Of a DNA stretch of 31,718 nucleotides, positions 7,926 through 15,018 are shown piece by piece; position 1 is the first letter of the stretch, and every line of letters begins with the position of its first letter. The DNA comes from Chloroflexota bacterium. Lineage in GTDB: Bacteria; Chloroflexota; Anaerolineae; Ardenticatenales; Ardenticatenaceae. The stretch spans positions 1 to 31,718 of the forward strand of contig DOUV01000568.1 of NCBI GenBank assembly GCA_003520455.1, given 5' to 3'. The notes below the pieces were generated by a model, which was not told the origin of the DNA, searched no databases, and worked only from the letters and a program-made list of their open reading frames with translations. The translations under genes and the position numbers were made by a program.

Positions 7926-8642
7926 ATGAATGCCCCAGATAGCAGCTTGCTCACAGTCGGCAATCGGGTCCCGGATCTCTCTCTGCCCACACTGGATGGT
8001 GGCAGTGTGAACTTGCTGGACTTCCATGGACGGAAGTGGATCCTCTTCATGTGGGCCTCATGGTGAGCGTGCCGGCATCAACTGCCGGTCTGGCAGGAGT
8101 TTTACACCCGGCACCAGGCGCGCGGCCTCGAAATGCTGGCGGTAGCAATCGATATGCAGGGCGCCGAGAAGGCGCGCCCTTATGTCGAGCAGGCGCAGGC
8201 TACCTACCCGAATGCCGTAGATCCGGAGAACCGCCTGAGTGCGATCTTCGGCTTCAAAGCGGTACCCAACGTGATCTTTGTGGATGAGGCGGGCATTCTC
8301 CGCTACACAAAATTCGGCGGGTTTGACATCCGCAAGCCGGAGTTCCGGGAACTGGCCGAGCGCTTTGCCGCAAGCCCGGATCTCGCGGAGCTTGAGCGGC
8401 AGGCTGAACGAGCGAACGGTCTCGCAAGCGCGGCGGCATTGGATCACTTCCGGAGAGGACTGGCGCTCTACCGGCAGGGAGAGGTCCAGGCAGCGCTGGC
8501 CGAGTGGCGCCAGGGCGTCGCGCTGGAGCCCGATCACTGGATTATTCGCAAGCAAGTATGGGCCATCGAGCACCCGGAGCGCTTTTATCAGGGCGCGGTG
8601 GACTTTGCCTGGCAGAAGGAGCAGATCTCTCACAATCGGTGA
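7926..8642 (+). CDS. TlpA/AhpC-like redoxin selenoprotein (Sec at codon 47, TGA 8064-8066)
   Basis: Read through one in-frame TGA, this is a 238-residue thioredoxin-fold protein. ATG 7926 follows an excellent AGGAGGTG site. Residues 1-46 give a redoxin start (VGNRVPDLSLPTLDGGSVNL, then GRKWILFMWASW); codon 47 is TGA; the frame continues ACRHQLPVWQEFYTRHQ, then LEMLAVAID and the cis-Pro segment FGFKAVPNVIFVDEAG. TGA thus sits exactly where the first active-site Cys of WASWCxxCR lies in TlpA proteins. The resolving Cys is residue 49, so the motif is U-x-C. Residues about 150-238 form a helical, TPR-like tail. A SECIS hairpin with a GGUCU loop follows (8082-8096). There is no clear signal peptide, so it is probably cytoplasmic. 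Likely role: thiol/selenol oxidoreductase or peroxidase; partner unknown. A pseudogene is the alternative, but the SECIS and intact frame argue against it. Confidence 0.9.
8082..8096 (+). promoter_or_regulatory. Bacterial SECIS element of the redoxin
   Basis: The transcript folds CUGCC (8082-8086) - GGUCU loop (8087-8091) - GGCAG (8092-8096). The first loop base is 21 nt after the UGA (20 bases between). The loop has G in its first two positions followed by U, the same GGUCU seen in the well-known E. coli fdhF element. The hairpin sits inside the coding sequence, as bacterial SECIS elements do. It would recruit SelB with Sec-tRNA. Confidence 0.82.
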
Positions 8643-8657
8643 GGACGAGACGATACT

Positions 8658-8718
8658 GACGGGCACGGCTGGTTTCAGACGGCTGCGCCCGCGGCGTAGG
8701 CCGGCAACTGTGCCCGTC
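8658..8718 (+). repeat. 9-bp perfect inverted repeat after the redoxin gene
   Basis: GACGGGCAC (8658-8666) and GTGCCCGTC (8710-8718) are perfect complements with a GC-rich 43-nt spacer, starting 15 bp after the redoxin stop. It could be a structured 3' end. There is no T-tract. Confidence 0.4.
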
Positions 8719-9361
8719 GCCCGCCTGAACGAAGTCGGAAACCGCTTCGCCTGGCTGCACAGTCTCCCAACCGTCGCTCGGCCGCAGGCCGGCGCGCAGC
8801 TTCGACGTGCTGCGACCGGCCTGCGGTGTCCGTTCCGGGGATCCTCTTTCGCTTCTCCAGCGCTACCACCTGCCTCTGACAATAGATCGGATTACCAGAG
8901 CGAACTTTCGGGCTGCGTCAGAACCGTGGCATAGACCAGCAGCAGCGGGAGTTGCGCCCCAGTGTTTGCCTCGGGCCCGGCGTCAGGGCCGAACCTACCT
9001 CCAGGGAGAGTGCCTGGACCAGGATCACCGCCCGCGATCCTCCCGCGCTTCATGCCCAGCGCAACGCGACCCATCCGGCCGCACGGCCGACTGCCTACTC
9101 GGACTGATGACGTGGCATCCATCTTGCTTTTCCCCCCGCAGACGAGCCCCGTCGACGGGAGTTGAGCCATAGTCGTACTCCTCACCTCGCTACCCAGGTG
9201 CCAGTGCCCTCTACCTGCCTGGACAGTGTTGCTTTCGCACGACACCGATCGCCTGGCGTAAACCAGATGCTGTCGCAAATAGGCCGGGCAATGACGAGAC
9301 TCGGAAATGAGGGATCGCGGTTCACGGATGTCGCTTTCGACCTGAGCGCTGGCCTCGATCT

Positions 9362-9390
9362 CCACTCCCTCACCTCCTGGGAGAGAGTGG
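9362..9390 (+). repeat. Hairpin in the leader of the ABC exporter operon
   Basis: CCACTC (9362-9367) pairs with GAGTGG (9385-9390), and after one mismatch CTC pairs with GAG inside. An alternative pairing of ACCTCC with the following GGAGGT overlaps it. Mutually exclusive pairings 50-75 nt before the start codon could act as an attenuator, but this is weak evidence. Confidence 0.25.
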
Positions 9391-9438
9391 GGAGGTACGG
9401 TGGACGCGCCCGATTCTGGGCTATAGTGGGAGATCAAC

Positions 9439-10437
9439 ATGGCAGCATCAATCCAGCCTGAGAAGGCCAATACGCCCCCAAACGGGACGAACAACGTCGT
9501 CGTCTGGGCGAAGGGGTTGACCAAACAGTTCGGTGACGAGATCGCCGTGAAGCAGGTCACGTTCGAGGTCCCGCGCGGCAAGATCTTCGGTTTCATCGGC
9601 CCGAGTGGCTCTGGTAAAACGACCACGATTCGCTTGCTGACAGGCATCTACGAACCAACGGCCGGCTCCGCCAAAGTCCTCGGCCATCACCCGATGGCGT
9701 TCACTCAGAGCACGCGTGAACGGATCGGATACATGCCCCAACTCTTCGTGCTCTACCCCGAACTCACGGTCTGGGAGAACCTCAACTTCGCTGCGTCCGT
9801 CTACGGCTTGGGGTTGCGGCGGGGGAAGCGACTCCAGCGGTTGCTCGACTTTGTCGAATTAAGCGAGCACAGGCACAAATTGGCGCGCAACATTTCGGCC
9901 GGCATGCAGCGCCGCTTGAGCCTCGCCGCCACGCTGGTTCACAACCCGGAGCTGATCTTCCTCGACGAGCCGACTGCCGGAATCGACCCCGTGTTACGGC
10001 GCAAGTTCTGGGATCACTTCAAAGAGTTGCAGGACGAGGGGCGTACGCTCTTTGTCACCACTCAATACGTTGGTGAGGCCGCCTACTGCGACCTGGTCGG
10101 GGTGATGGCTGAGGGGCGCCTGCTCATGGTGGATACACCTGAGGGCCTGCGCCGCCGCGCCTTCGGGGGCGACGTCGTGGACTTGCGGACGACCGAGAGG
10201 CTGAACTACAGCGACCTGCGCCGTCTCCGCGGCCTGCCCTTCGTCCAGGGAAGCGTGATCCGCACGAACGAGACAGGTGTGCGCGTCGTTGTGGACGATG
10301 CCAGTACAGCTATGCCGGCGCTACTCGATTGGTTCAAAGAGCGCAATGCCGCCGTCGAATCTATCGAGGAATACCTGCCCCCCTTCGACGACGTCTTCGT
10401 CAAGTTGATAGAAGAGGAGGAACCGGCCCGTGGCTAG
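9439..10437 (+). CDS. ABC-2 type exporter, ATP-binding subunit
   Basis: This 332-residue protein is a complete ABC ATPase: Walker A GPSGSGKTT (54-62), Q-loop Gln101 in GYMPQ, signature ISAGMQRRLS (152-161, a variant of LSGGQ), Walker B LIFLDEP (173-179) and D-loop AGIDP. The H-loop reads VTTQYVGEA, with Gln209 where the switch His normally is. A C-terminal domain of about 90 residues follows, as in DrrA/CcmA-type exporters. It powers the permease encoded directly downstream, whose GTG start overlaps this gene by 8 bp. A GGGAG site lies 6 nt before ATG 9439. Substrate unknown. Confidence 0.9.
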   Translation: MAASIQPEKANTPPNGTNNVVVWAKGLTKQFGDEIAVKQVTFEVPRGKIFGFIGPSGSGKTTTIRLLTGIYEPTAGSAKVLGHHPMAFTQSTRERIGYMPQLFVLYPELTVWENLNFAASVYGLGLRRGKRLQRLLDFVELSEHRHKLARNISAGMQRRLSLAATLVHNPELIFLDEPTAGIDPVLRRKFWDHFKELQDEGRTLFVTTQYVGEAAYCDLVGVMAEGRLLMVDTPEGLRRRAFGGDVVDLRTTERLNYSDLRRLRGLPFVQGSVIRTNETGVRVVVDDASTAMPALLDWFKERNAAVESIEEYLPPFDDVFVKLIEEEEPARG

Positions 10438-11959
10438 GTTTTTCCGCTTCTTCATTCGTGCGTCGGCCTTCTTGCGGAAAGAGATCTTCGAGGTCCTACG
10501 ACAGCCACGCCTGGTGCTCTCCCTGGTGCTCGGCCCGTTCTTAATCCTGTTTCTCTTCGGCATCGGCTACCGCAACCAGGCCCGGCCTCTGCGCACCCTC
10601 TTCGTTGCGGAAAAAGGGAGCCCCATTGCCAGGCAGATTCAGGACTATGCGACGACCCTTGGCCCGCAGTTGATCTTTATGGGTGTGACTGATACTCAAG
10701 ATGCGGCCATCCAAAGGCTTCGTCGCGGCGAGGTCGACCTGGTCGCGGTGGCGCCAACCAACGCGTACGAGACAATTCGCAACAACCAACAGGCGGTGTT
10801 CACTCTTTACCACAACGAGATTGACCCCTTCCAGGCGGAGTACGTCAAGTACTTCGGGCAAATCTATGTGAACGAAGTCAACCGCCGCGTCTTGCGCACC
10901 ATCACCCAAGAAGGACAAAGCCAGGCCTCGACCGTCCAGGACGACCTGGAAGCGGCGCGAGCGAGCGCTGCGGACCTTCGCCAGGCCCTCGAGCGTGGCG
11001 ATGCGGCTGCCGCCCACCAACACCAGCGCGCATTGAGCCGTGACCTGAGTGCGGTGGAACTCGCCGTCGGTGCCAGTTTGGGCCTTCTCACCAATGTTCA
11101 GCAAACGCTCGGCTCGGACAACGGCAATGAAGCCAGCCAGGTCCGCGCCAGCCTCACGGACGTACGCCAGAACACCAATTCGCTCAATGAGATCGACACG
11201 AACCGTGTGAACTACAGACCCGAGATCGAGCGGGTCGCGAAGATCGAGGGGGATCTCGCAACACTGGAATCGAAGCTGAAGGAGTTTCAGCGCATCGATC
11301 CAACTGTCTTGGTCAGCCCATTTCGAAGCGAGCCGAAAAGCGTCGCGCCCGTCGCACCGAGAATCTCCGACTACTTCGCGCCGGCCGTGATCGTGCTCCT
11401 GTTGCAACACCTGGGCGTCACCCTCGCGGCGCTCTCGTTCGTACGCGAGCGCCAACTCGGCACTATCGAACTCTTCCGGGTCTCGCCCATCTCGTCGGTC
11501 GAGACGCTGCTGGGGAAGTACGCAAGTTACCTCCTCTTTGCCGGCCTCCTGGCCGCCATCCTGACGGCGCTCCTGATCTTCGGCCTGCGAGTGCCGATGC
11601 TGGGGCTGTGGACGGGCTATACGTTAGTCATCATAGCCCTCCTTTTCACCTCCCTGAGTTTCGGCTTCGTCATCTCACTGATGGCACAAACGGACAACCA
11701 GGCTGTCCAATACTCAATGATCATGCTGCTCACGGCGGTCTTCTTCAGCGGCTTCTTCTTGAGCCTGGACACCCTCTGGGCACCGGTGCGGGTGATCTCC
11801 TGGGCGCTGCCGGCCACCTACGGCATTCTCTTGCTCCAGAACATCATGCTGCGCGGCTACCTCGCCAACCCGAACCTGCTCTTCAGCCTCACCGCGATTG
11901 GGGTCGTGCTCTTCTTCATGGCTTTGTTGCTGCTCCAGCGACAGATGGCGCGTAGTTAG
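10430..11959 (+). CDS. ABC-2 type exporter, permease subunit
   Basis: This 509-residue membrane protein has one TM helix near the N-terminus (about 29-46) and a large extracytoplasmic domain of about 265 residues. That domain contains a Gln/Ala/Glu-rich, probably coiled-coil stretch (about 160-290). Five or six TM helices follow (from about 315 to 503), containing the ABC-2 motif ERQLGTIELFRVSPISSVE. This is the YhgE/DrrB/YhfN type layout of exporters for drugs, lipids or peptides. The GTG start follows GAGGAGG and overlaps the ATPase gene by 8 bp, implying translational coupling. The coiled-coil periplasm-side domain suggests interaction with an envelope partner; no HlyD-like gene is adjacent. 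Confidence 0.88.
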   Translation: MARFFRFFIRASAFLRKEIFEVLRQPRLVLSLVLGPFLILFLFGIGYRNQARPLRTLFVAEKGSPIARQIQDYATTLGPQLIFMGVTDTQDAAIQRLRRGEVDLVAVAPTNAYETIRNNQQAVFTLYHNEIDPFQAEYVKYFGQIYVNEVNRRVLRTITQEGQSQASTVQDDLEAARASAADLRQALERGDAAAAHQHQRALSRDLSAVELAVGASLGLLTNVQQTLGSDNGNEASQVRASLTDVRQNTNSLNEIDTNRVNYRPEIERVAKIEGDLATLESKLKEFQRIDPTVLVSPFRSEPKSVAPVAPRISDYFAPAVIVLLLQHLGVTLAALSFVRERQLGTIELFRVSPISSVETLLGKYASYLLFAGLLAAILTALLIFGLRVPMLGLWTGYTLVIIALLFTSLSFGFVISLMAQTDNQAVQYSMIMLLTAVFFSGFFLSLDTLWAPVRVISWALPATYGILLLQNIMLRGYLANPNLLFSLTAIGVVLFFMALLLLQRQMARS

Positions 11960-11967
11960 GAAGAATC

Positions 11968-12957
11968 ATGAGTGCCAGCACCGCCCCCTGGAATGAGCCC
12001 AACGATGAGACGCGCGAGGCCGCGGAACCGATCAAGCAGGAGCTGGAAACGGCGCTGGCCGATATTGACACGCCCGAGAAAGCCGAAGCGCTGGTAGAGC
12101 GCCTCACTGCGGACGCTGGGGAGCAACCAGCCGTCGTAGTGGGTGCGCACGCACCTCAGGCCCCTGAGGCACCCCCTGCCGAGCAAGCCGCGCTCGCCGC
12201 AGAGACGGTGAAGCAGGCCGCCGAGGCAGAACAAGGCGATGAGGTCGGCGAGGCCGCGAACGCCATCGAGGCGGCGGCCGCCGAGGCGGTGGCACTTGAA
12301 GGCCCGGCCTACGAGGCCCTGGCTGAGGCGGTACAAGATGTCACCAGCCCGGCTCTGGAGGGAGCCCCCGAAAAGCTTGAGCGCCCGCGGCGCTACCTGC
12401 GCGACGCGATCATGCAGCGCATGTCGCCCTTCCAGAAATACGACACCGCGCTATTCCTCGCTATCAACAATGATCTGCCCCGCACGGCGGCCCTCAACAC
12501 CTTCTTCCACCAGATTTCTTTCTGGTTCAACGGGGGCTGGGCCTGGCTGATTGGCGTGGCGCTGTTGTGGCCTGTTTGTCCGGCCGAAGCAGCGAACCTC
12601 CTCAAGCGAATCTCTGTACCGATCTGGGTCGCAACGCTCACAGTCGAGGGTCCGGTCAAGAAGTACTTCCGGCGCCGGCGCCCCTTCATCAATATCGTGC
12701 GGGCCATCGTCGTCGGGAAGAAGCCGGGCAATTGGTCGTTCCCCTCCGGTCACAGTGCCGCTGCCTTCTCGGGGGCCTGGATGATGAGCCGCTACCTCCC
12801 CCGCTGGCGAACTCTCTGGTACACCCTCGCCCTCCTCGTCGGCTTCTCGCGCATCTACCTTGGCGCTCATTACCCCGGCGACGTCTTCTCCGGATCGTTC
12901 CTCGGCCTCGTCCTGGCAGAGGGGACCCGGCGTTTGATGCGGCGCCTGGAGCGCTGA
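11968..12957 (+). CDS. PAP2-family phosphatase with long Ala/Glu-rich N-terminus
   Basis: This 329-residue protein has all three acid-phosphatase motifs of the PAP2 family: K231-x6-R238-P239 (KKYFRRRRP), P259-SGH (FPSGHS), and S294-R295-x5-H301-x3-D305 (SRIYLGAHYPGD). Membrane helices surround them (about residues 172-320), as in undecaprenyl-pyrophosphate or phosphatidate/lipid phosphatases. Residues 1-135 are unusual: very rich in Ala, Glu and Pro, with no hydrophobic segment, probably helical and cytoplasmic. The start is 8 bp after the ABC permease stop with GGAAG upstream, so it is likely in the exporter operon. That suggests a lipid-linked or lipid substrate for the exporter (inference). 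Confidence 0.85.
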   Translation: MSASTAPWNEPNDETREAAEPIKQELETALADIDTPEKAEALVERLTADAGEQPAVVVGAHAPQAPEAPPAEQAALAAETVKQAAEAEQGDEVGEAANAIEAAAAEAVALEGPAYEALAEAVQDVTSPALEGAPEKLERPRRYLRDAIMQRMSPFQKYDTALFLAINNDLPRTAALNTFFHQISFWFNGGWAWLIGVALLWPVCPAEAANLLKRISVPIWVATLTVEGPVKKYFRRRRPFINIVRAIVVGKKPGNWSFPSGHSAAAFSGAWMMSRYLPRWRTLWYTLALLVGFSRIYLGAHYPGDVFSGSFLGLVLAEGTRRLMRRLER

Positions 12958-12962
12958 TCCCG

Positions 12963-13008
12963 TGGCCCCGTCTCTGGCACGTCGATTGCTAAATAGAGAA
13001 CGGGGCCA
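12963..13008 (+). terminator. Hairpin after the PAP2 gene
   Basis: TGGCCCCGT (12963-12971) is complementary to ACGGGGCCA (13000-13008), extended by CTCT/AGAG with one bulged A. A second hairpin (CCCCGA/TCGGGG) follows before the next gene. No T-tract; a terminator or a leader structure of gene 13077 are both possible. Confidence 0.35.
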
Positions 13009-13076
13009 GGGACATTGGCCCCGACTGATGAGGTCCCGCATCGGGGATCCACAGACCACAACAGGAGGGAACACCA

Positions 13077-13736
13077 ATGGACGACGTAACAGGAGCAAAC
13101 GACGTAACGCCGATGGATGACTCCGTGACGGTGATCGGCATCTTCGATACGCCGGAGGCTGCTCGCAGTGCGGTGGACCGGCTGCGCGACCGCAACCTCG
13201 ACATCCGCGACGTCTCGGTGGTGGAGCGCGATCTGCGCCGCTACAACCCAGAGTACGACTACACCAACGCCGAGTTCGAGTACCAGGAATACTCTCCCGA
13301 GGAGTTCGGCGATGAGACCATGGGTGGCCTGGTAATTGGTGGCCTGGCCGGTGGTACGCTCGGCGCACTGGCGGGTCTCGGGGCACTGGTCATTCCCGGC
13401 ATCGGGCCGATCGTCGCGGCTGGTCCCCTGGTCGGCGCGTTAGTCGGTGGTGCCGCCGGGGCGACGACCGGTGCACTGATTGGGGCGCTGATCGAGGCCT
13501 TCGAAGTTCCGGAAGAGCACGCGCGGACCTACGGCGAACAGATCCGCCAGGGCAAGACCATGGTTGCCGTGCGTGTGGACCCGGCGCAGGCCTACATCGT
13601 CCGGGACGTTTTCCGTGATGCGGGCGCCGAGCGCTTCGATTTCGAGAACCAGTACCGGTACACCTACGAAAACTACGACCGCTGGCCGCAAAACGTCCGT
13701 GAGGAGGAGCGCGAGCCGTACGTGTGGGTGCGCTAA
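13077..13736 (+). CDS. Glycine-rich general-stress-type protein
   Basis: This 219-residue protein has a ferredoxin-like 'VIGIFDTPEAARSAVDRLRD' start (about 18-37), as in general-stress protein 17M/YflT-type and DUF1269-like proteins. An acidic/Tyr-rich stretch comes next, then a glycine/alanine zipper-like hydrophobic segment (about 82-140, GGLVIGGLAGGTLGALAG and similar) that may insert in or associate with membranes. A second half resembles the first (KTMVAVRVDPAQAYIVRDVF), so the protein reads as two related lobes around a Gly-rich hairpin. GGAGGG precedes ATG 13077, and a strong terminator follows. A stress role is inferred from family resemblance only. Confidence 0.6.
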   Translation: MDDVTGANDVTPMDDSVTVIGIFDTPEAARSAVDRLRDRNLDIRDVSVVERDLRRYNPEYDYTNAEFEYQEYSPEEFGDETMGGLVIGGLAGGTLGALAGLGALVIPGIGPIVAAGPLVGALVGGAAGATTGALIGALIEAFEVPEEHARTYGEQIRQGKTMVAVRVDPAQAYIVRDVFRDAGAERFDFENQYRYTYENYDRWPQNVREEEREPYVWVR

Positions 13737-13764
13737 GCCGACCGGAGGAATCCAATCACCCCAC

Positions 13765-13798
13765 GGGGGAGTCAGAAGTGACTCCCCCAATTTTGTTT
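13765..13798 (+). terminator. Rho-independent terminator
   Basis: A perfect 10-bp stem, GGGGGAGTCA (13765-13774) with TGACTCCCCC (13779-13788), closes a GAAG loop and is followed by AATTTTGTTT. It lies 28 bp after the stop of the stress-type protein. Confidence 0.9.
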
Positions 13799-13826
13799 CC
13801 TACGGGGATCTGACCGTCCCCCGGCA

Positions 13827-14696
13827 TCAGTCGAGGTCGCGCGGTGTAATCCAATTGAGAATCAGGCCGGCGATCACGCCGATCGTGAGGACCCCCATGG
13901 TTCCGAGAGTCGCAGCGATTACTCTGCCGCCGAATGTGACCGGAGTGATATCGCCGTAGCCAATAGAAGCAGCAGTGATAACGGACCAGTAGAGTCCATC
14001 AGCGTAGGAGAGATACTGGTGGGACTCGGGGGGCAGGTCCACGTTAGCTGCCTTCTCGATGGCGACCTCGATTTCCCCATTCTCGTAATGAACAAAGAGG
14101 AGCGGGAAGACAATCAGAATGAGAATGGCCTGCACGATCAGATAGCTGTAAAGGATCCGGCGCTTCCGCTGCACTCGGCGCCTTTCGTAGAGGTAGAGCC
14201 GGTTGCGCAGGCGGAGCAGCTCCGCGTCCATCATCGTCGGTGGAATGGGGGCACGCTGGAGCAACTCGAGCATCTTCTCGTACTCGCCCGCCTGCTCGAA
14301 GTGCCGGAGGGCATAACGCAGTAGCTCCGGCACGTAAGAGGCCGCCTGGTTCGCGGTTCCCTCGTCGTGAGAATGAAAGCCGTAGAGCGCCTCGGCGATT
14401 GTGATGACCTCGTCGGCTGTCTCCCACTGAATCCCAGAAAAGTCAGAGACCTTGATACACTCGGCAAGAAAGCGACGAAACCCTCCATTATCTGCAATTG
14501 CCGGTGCTTCCCCGAGTCCGCGCAAGAATGCTTGCCGGACTTGTTGTGCAGCACGCGCATTGTCATGAGCGGCCACGACCTCGTGAAGATCAATCAATTC
14601 GTACAGGATTGCCTCCCGCTCTGCGGCCGAGAGTGGGCCGCGCATCTGAGCCACCAGCCTGGTTAGCCGCTCAGCCGTCGACTCTGCCCGATTCAT
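13827..14696 (-). CDS. Two-TM potassium-channel-like protein with helical N-terminal domain
   Basis: This 289-residue protein has a soluble N-terminal half (about 1-175), helical with repeated LLRYALRHFEQAGEYEKMLE-like segments, then a basic stretch (RRRVQRKRR). TM1 (about 182-202), a pore helix (LYWSVITAA) and the selectivity filter S244-IGYGD249 (TxGYGD-like with Ser-Ile) come next, then TM2 (about 259-282). This is the Ion_trans_2 layout of KcsA-type channels, but the regulatory domain is N-terminal. Two ATGs are possible; the one at 14696 lies 7 nt after GGAGG while the one at 14702 is too close, so 14696 is chosen. It would form a tetrameric cation channel in the inner membrane; the gating signal is unknown. 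Confidence 0.82.
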   Translation of the reverse strand: MNRAESTAERLTRLVAQMRGPLSAAEREAILYELIDLHEVVAAHDNARAAQQVRQAFLRGLGEAPAIADNGGFRRFLAECIKVSDFSGIQWETADEVITIAEALYGFHSHDEGTANQAASYVPELLRYALRHFEQAGEYEKMLELLQRAPIPPTMMDAELLRLRNRLYLYERRRVQRKRRILYSYLIVQAILILIVFPLLFVHYENGEIEVAIEKAANVDLPPESHQYLSYADGLYWSVITAASIGYGDITPVTFGGRVIAATLGTMGVLTIGVIAGLILNWITPRDLD

Positions 14697-14935
14697 TGGC
14701 ATACCTCCTTCACTTCCGCGTCCCTAAAGCAAGAAGCACGCCGGGTCGCAGTCCCAACTGCCTTGAGATACTCGTAACAATGCAGGGAGATTTCTGCCCC
14801 GATCCTATCTTTCCACGCTTCTTCACCTTTCATTCAACCCAGAGTGATGCCTTGCCACACTGCTTCTCCGGACGGCAGCCCAAGCAGGCCAATCTCTCAC
14901 AGAGAAAATCGAGCCGAATTCAGTCGAATCCGCCC

Positions 14936-14964
14936 TTGACAATGGCCAGCAAGCACTGTATGAT
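14936..14964 (+). promoter_or_regulatory. Sigma-70-type promoter of the IclR gene
   Basis: TTGACA (14936-14941, perfect -35) and TATGAT (14959-14964, one mismatch) are separated by exactly 17 bp. The start codon is about 55 nt downstream of the -10. It stands out against the GC-rich surroundings as an AT-rich patch and is the best promoter in the window. Confidence 0.85.
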
Positions 14965-14990
14965 CACTATTATTTGGTATTTCAAACTCA

Positions 14991-15006
14991 GTTTTGTATA
15001 CAGAAC
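14991..15006 (+). promoter_or_regulatory. Putative operator palindrome
   Basis: GTTTTGTATACAGAAC is palindromic at 14 of 16 positions, centred on GTATAC. It lies between the expected transcription start (about 14971) and the IclR start codon, where a bound repressor would block its own transcription. IclR proteins bind palindromes of this size. Autoregulation is inferred. Confidence 0.5.
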
Positions 15007-15018
15007 AGAACAGTGAAT

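Larger units (their letters stand above)
8643..9438 (+). other. 796-bp stretch without a convincing gene
   Basis: No frame here encodes a recognisable protein; the longest ORFs (for example 9162-9461) give Arg/Pro/Ser-rich translations without family motifs. It contains several inverted repeats: 8658-8718, a nested multi-hairpin at 8945-9046, a CCCGTCGACGGG palindrome near 9147, and a hairpin at 9362-9390 just upstream of the ABC exporter. It may hold a terminator, promoter and leader, or a decayed sequence. Confidence 0.5.

Noticed and set aside
8133..8642. A separate redoxin fragment starting at ATG 8133, with 7926-8066 as a decayed or independent ORF
   Set aside because: The ATG at 8133 falls inside the thioredoxin core and has no ribosome site; the 7926 start is strong, the frame is continuous apart from one TGA at the active site, and a SECIS hairpin follows.
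8945..9046. A tRNA, possibly selC, on either strand
   Set aside because: The cloverleaf-like fold lacks the conserved T-loop (TTCRA), T33 and a suitable anticodon (UCA for Sec), and has a 22-nt extra segment before the acceptor strand.
9385..9405. A T-box-like GGAGGTACGGTGG sequence upstream of the ABC exporter
   Set aside because: It does not match the AGGGTGGNACCGCG core and there is no specifier stem or terminator/antiterminator pair, nor an aminoacylation-related gene.
9162..9461. A 99-residue ORF in the non-coding stretch
   Set aside because: No ribosome site, no family motifs, composition unlike the neighbours, and it overlaps the start of the well-supported ABC ATPase gene.
14697..14702. 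First ATG of the channel gene
   Set aside because: It is only one or two bases from the GGAGG; the second ATG at 14696 has normal spacing.
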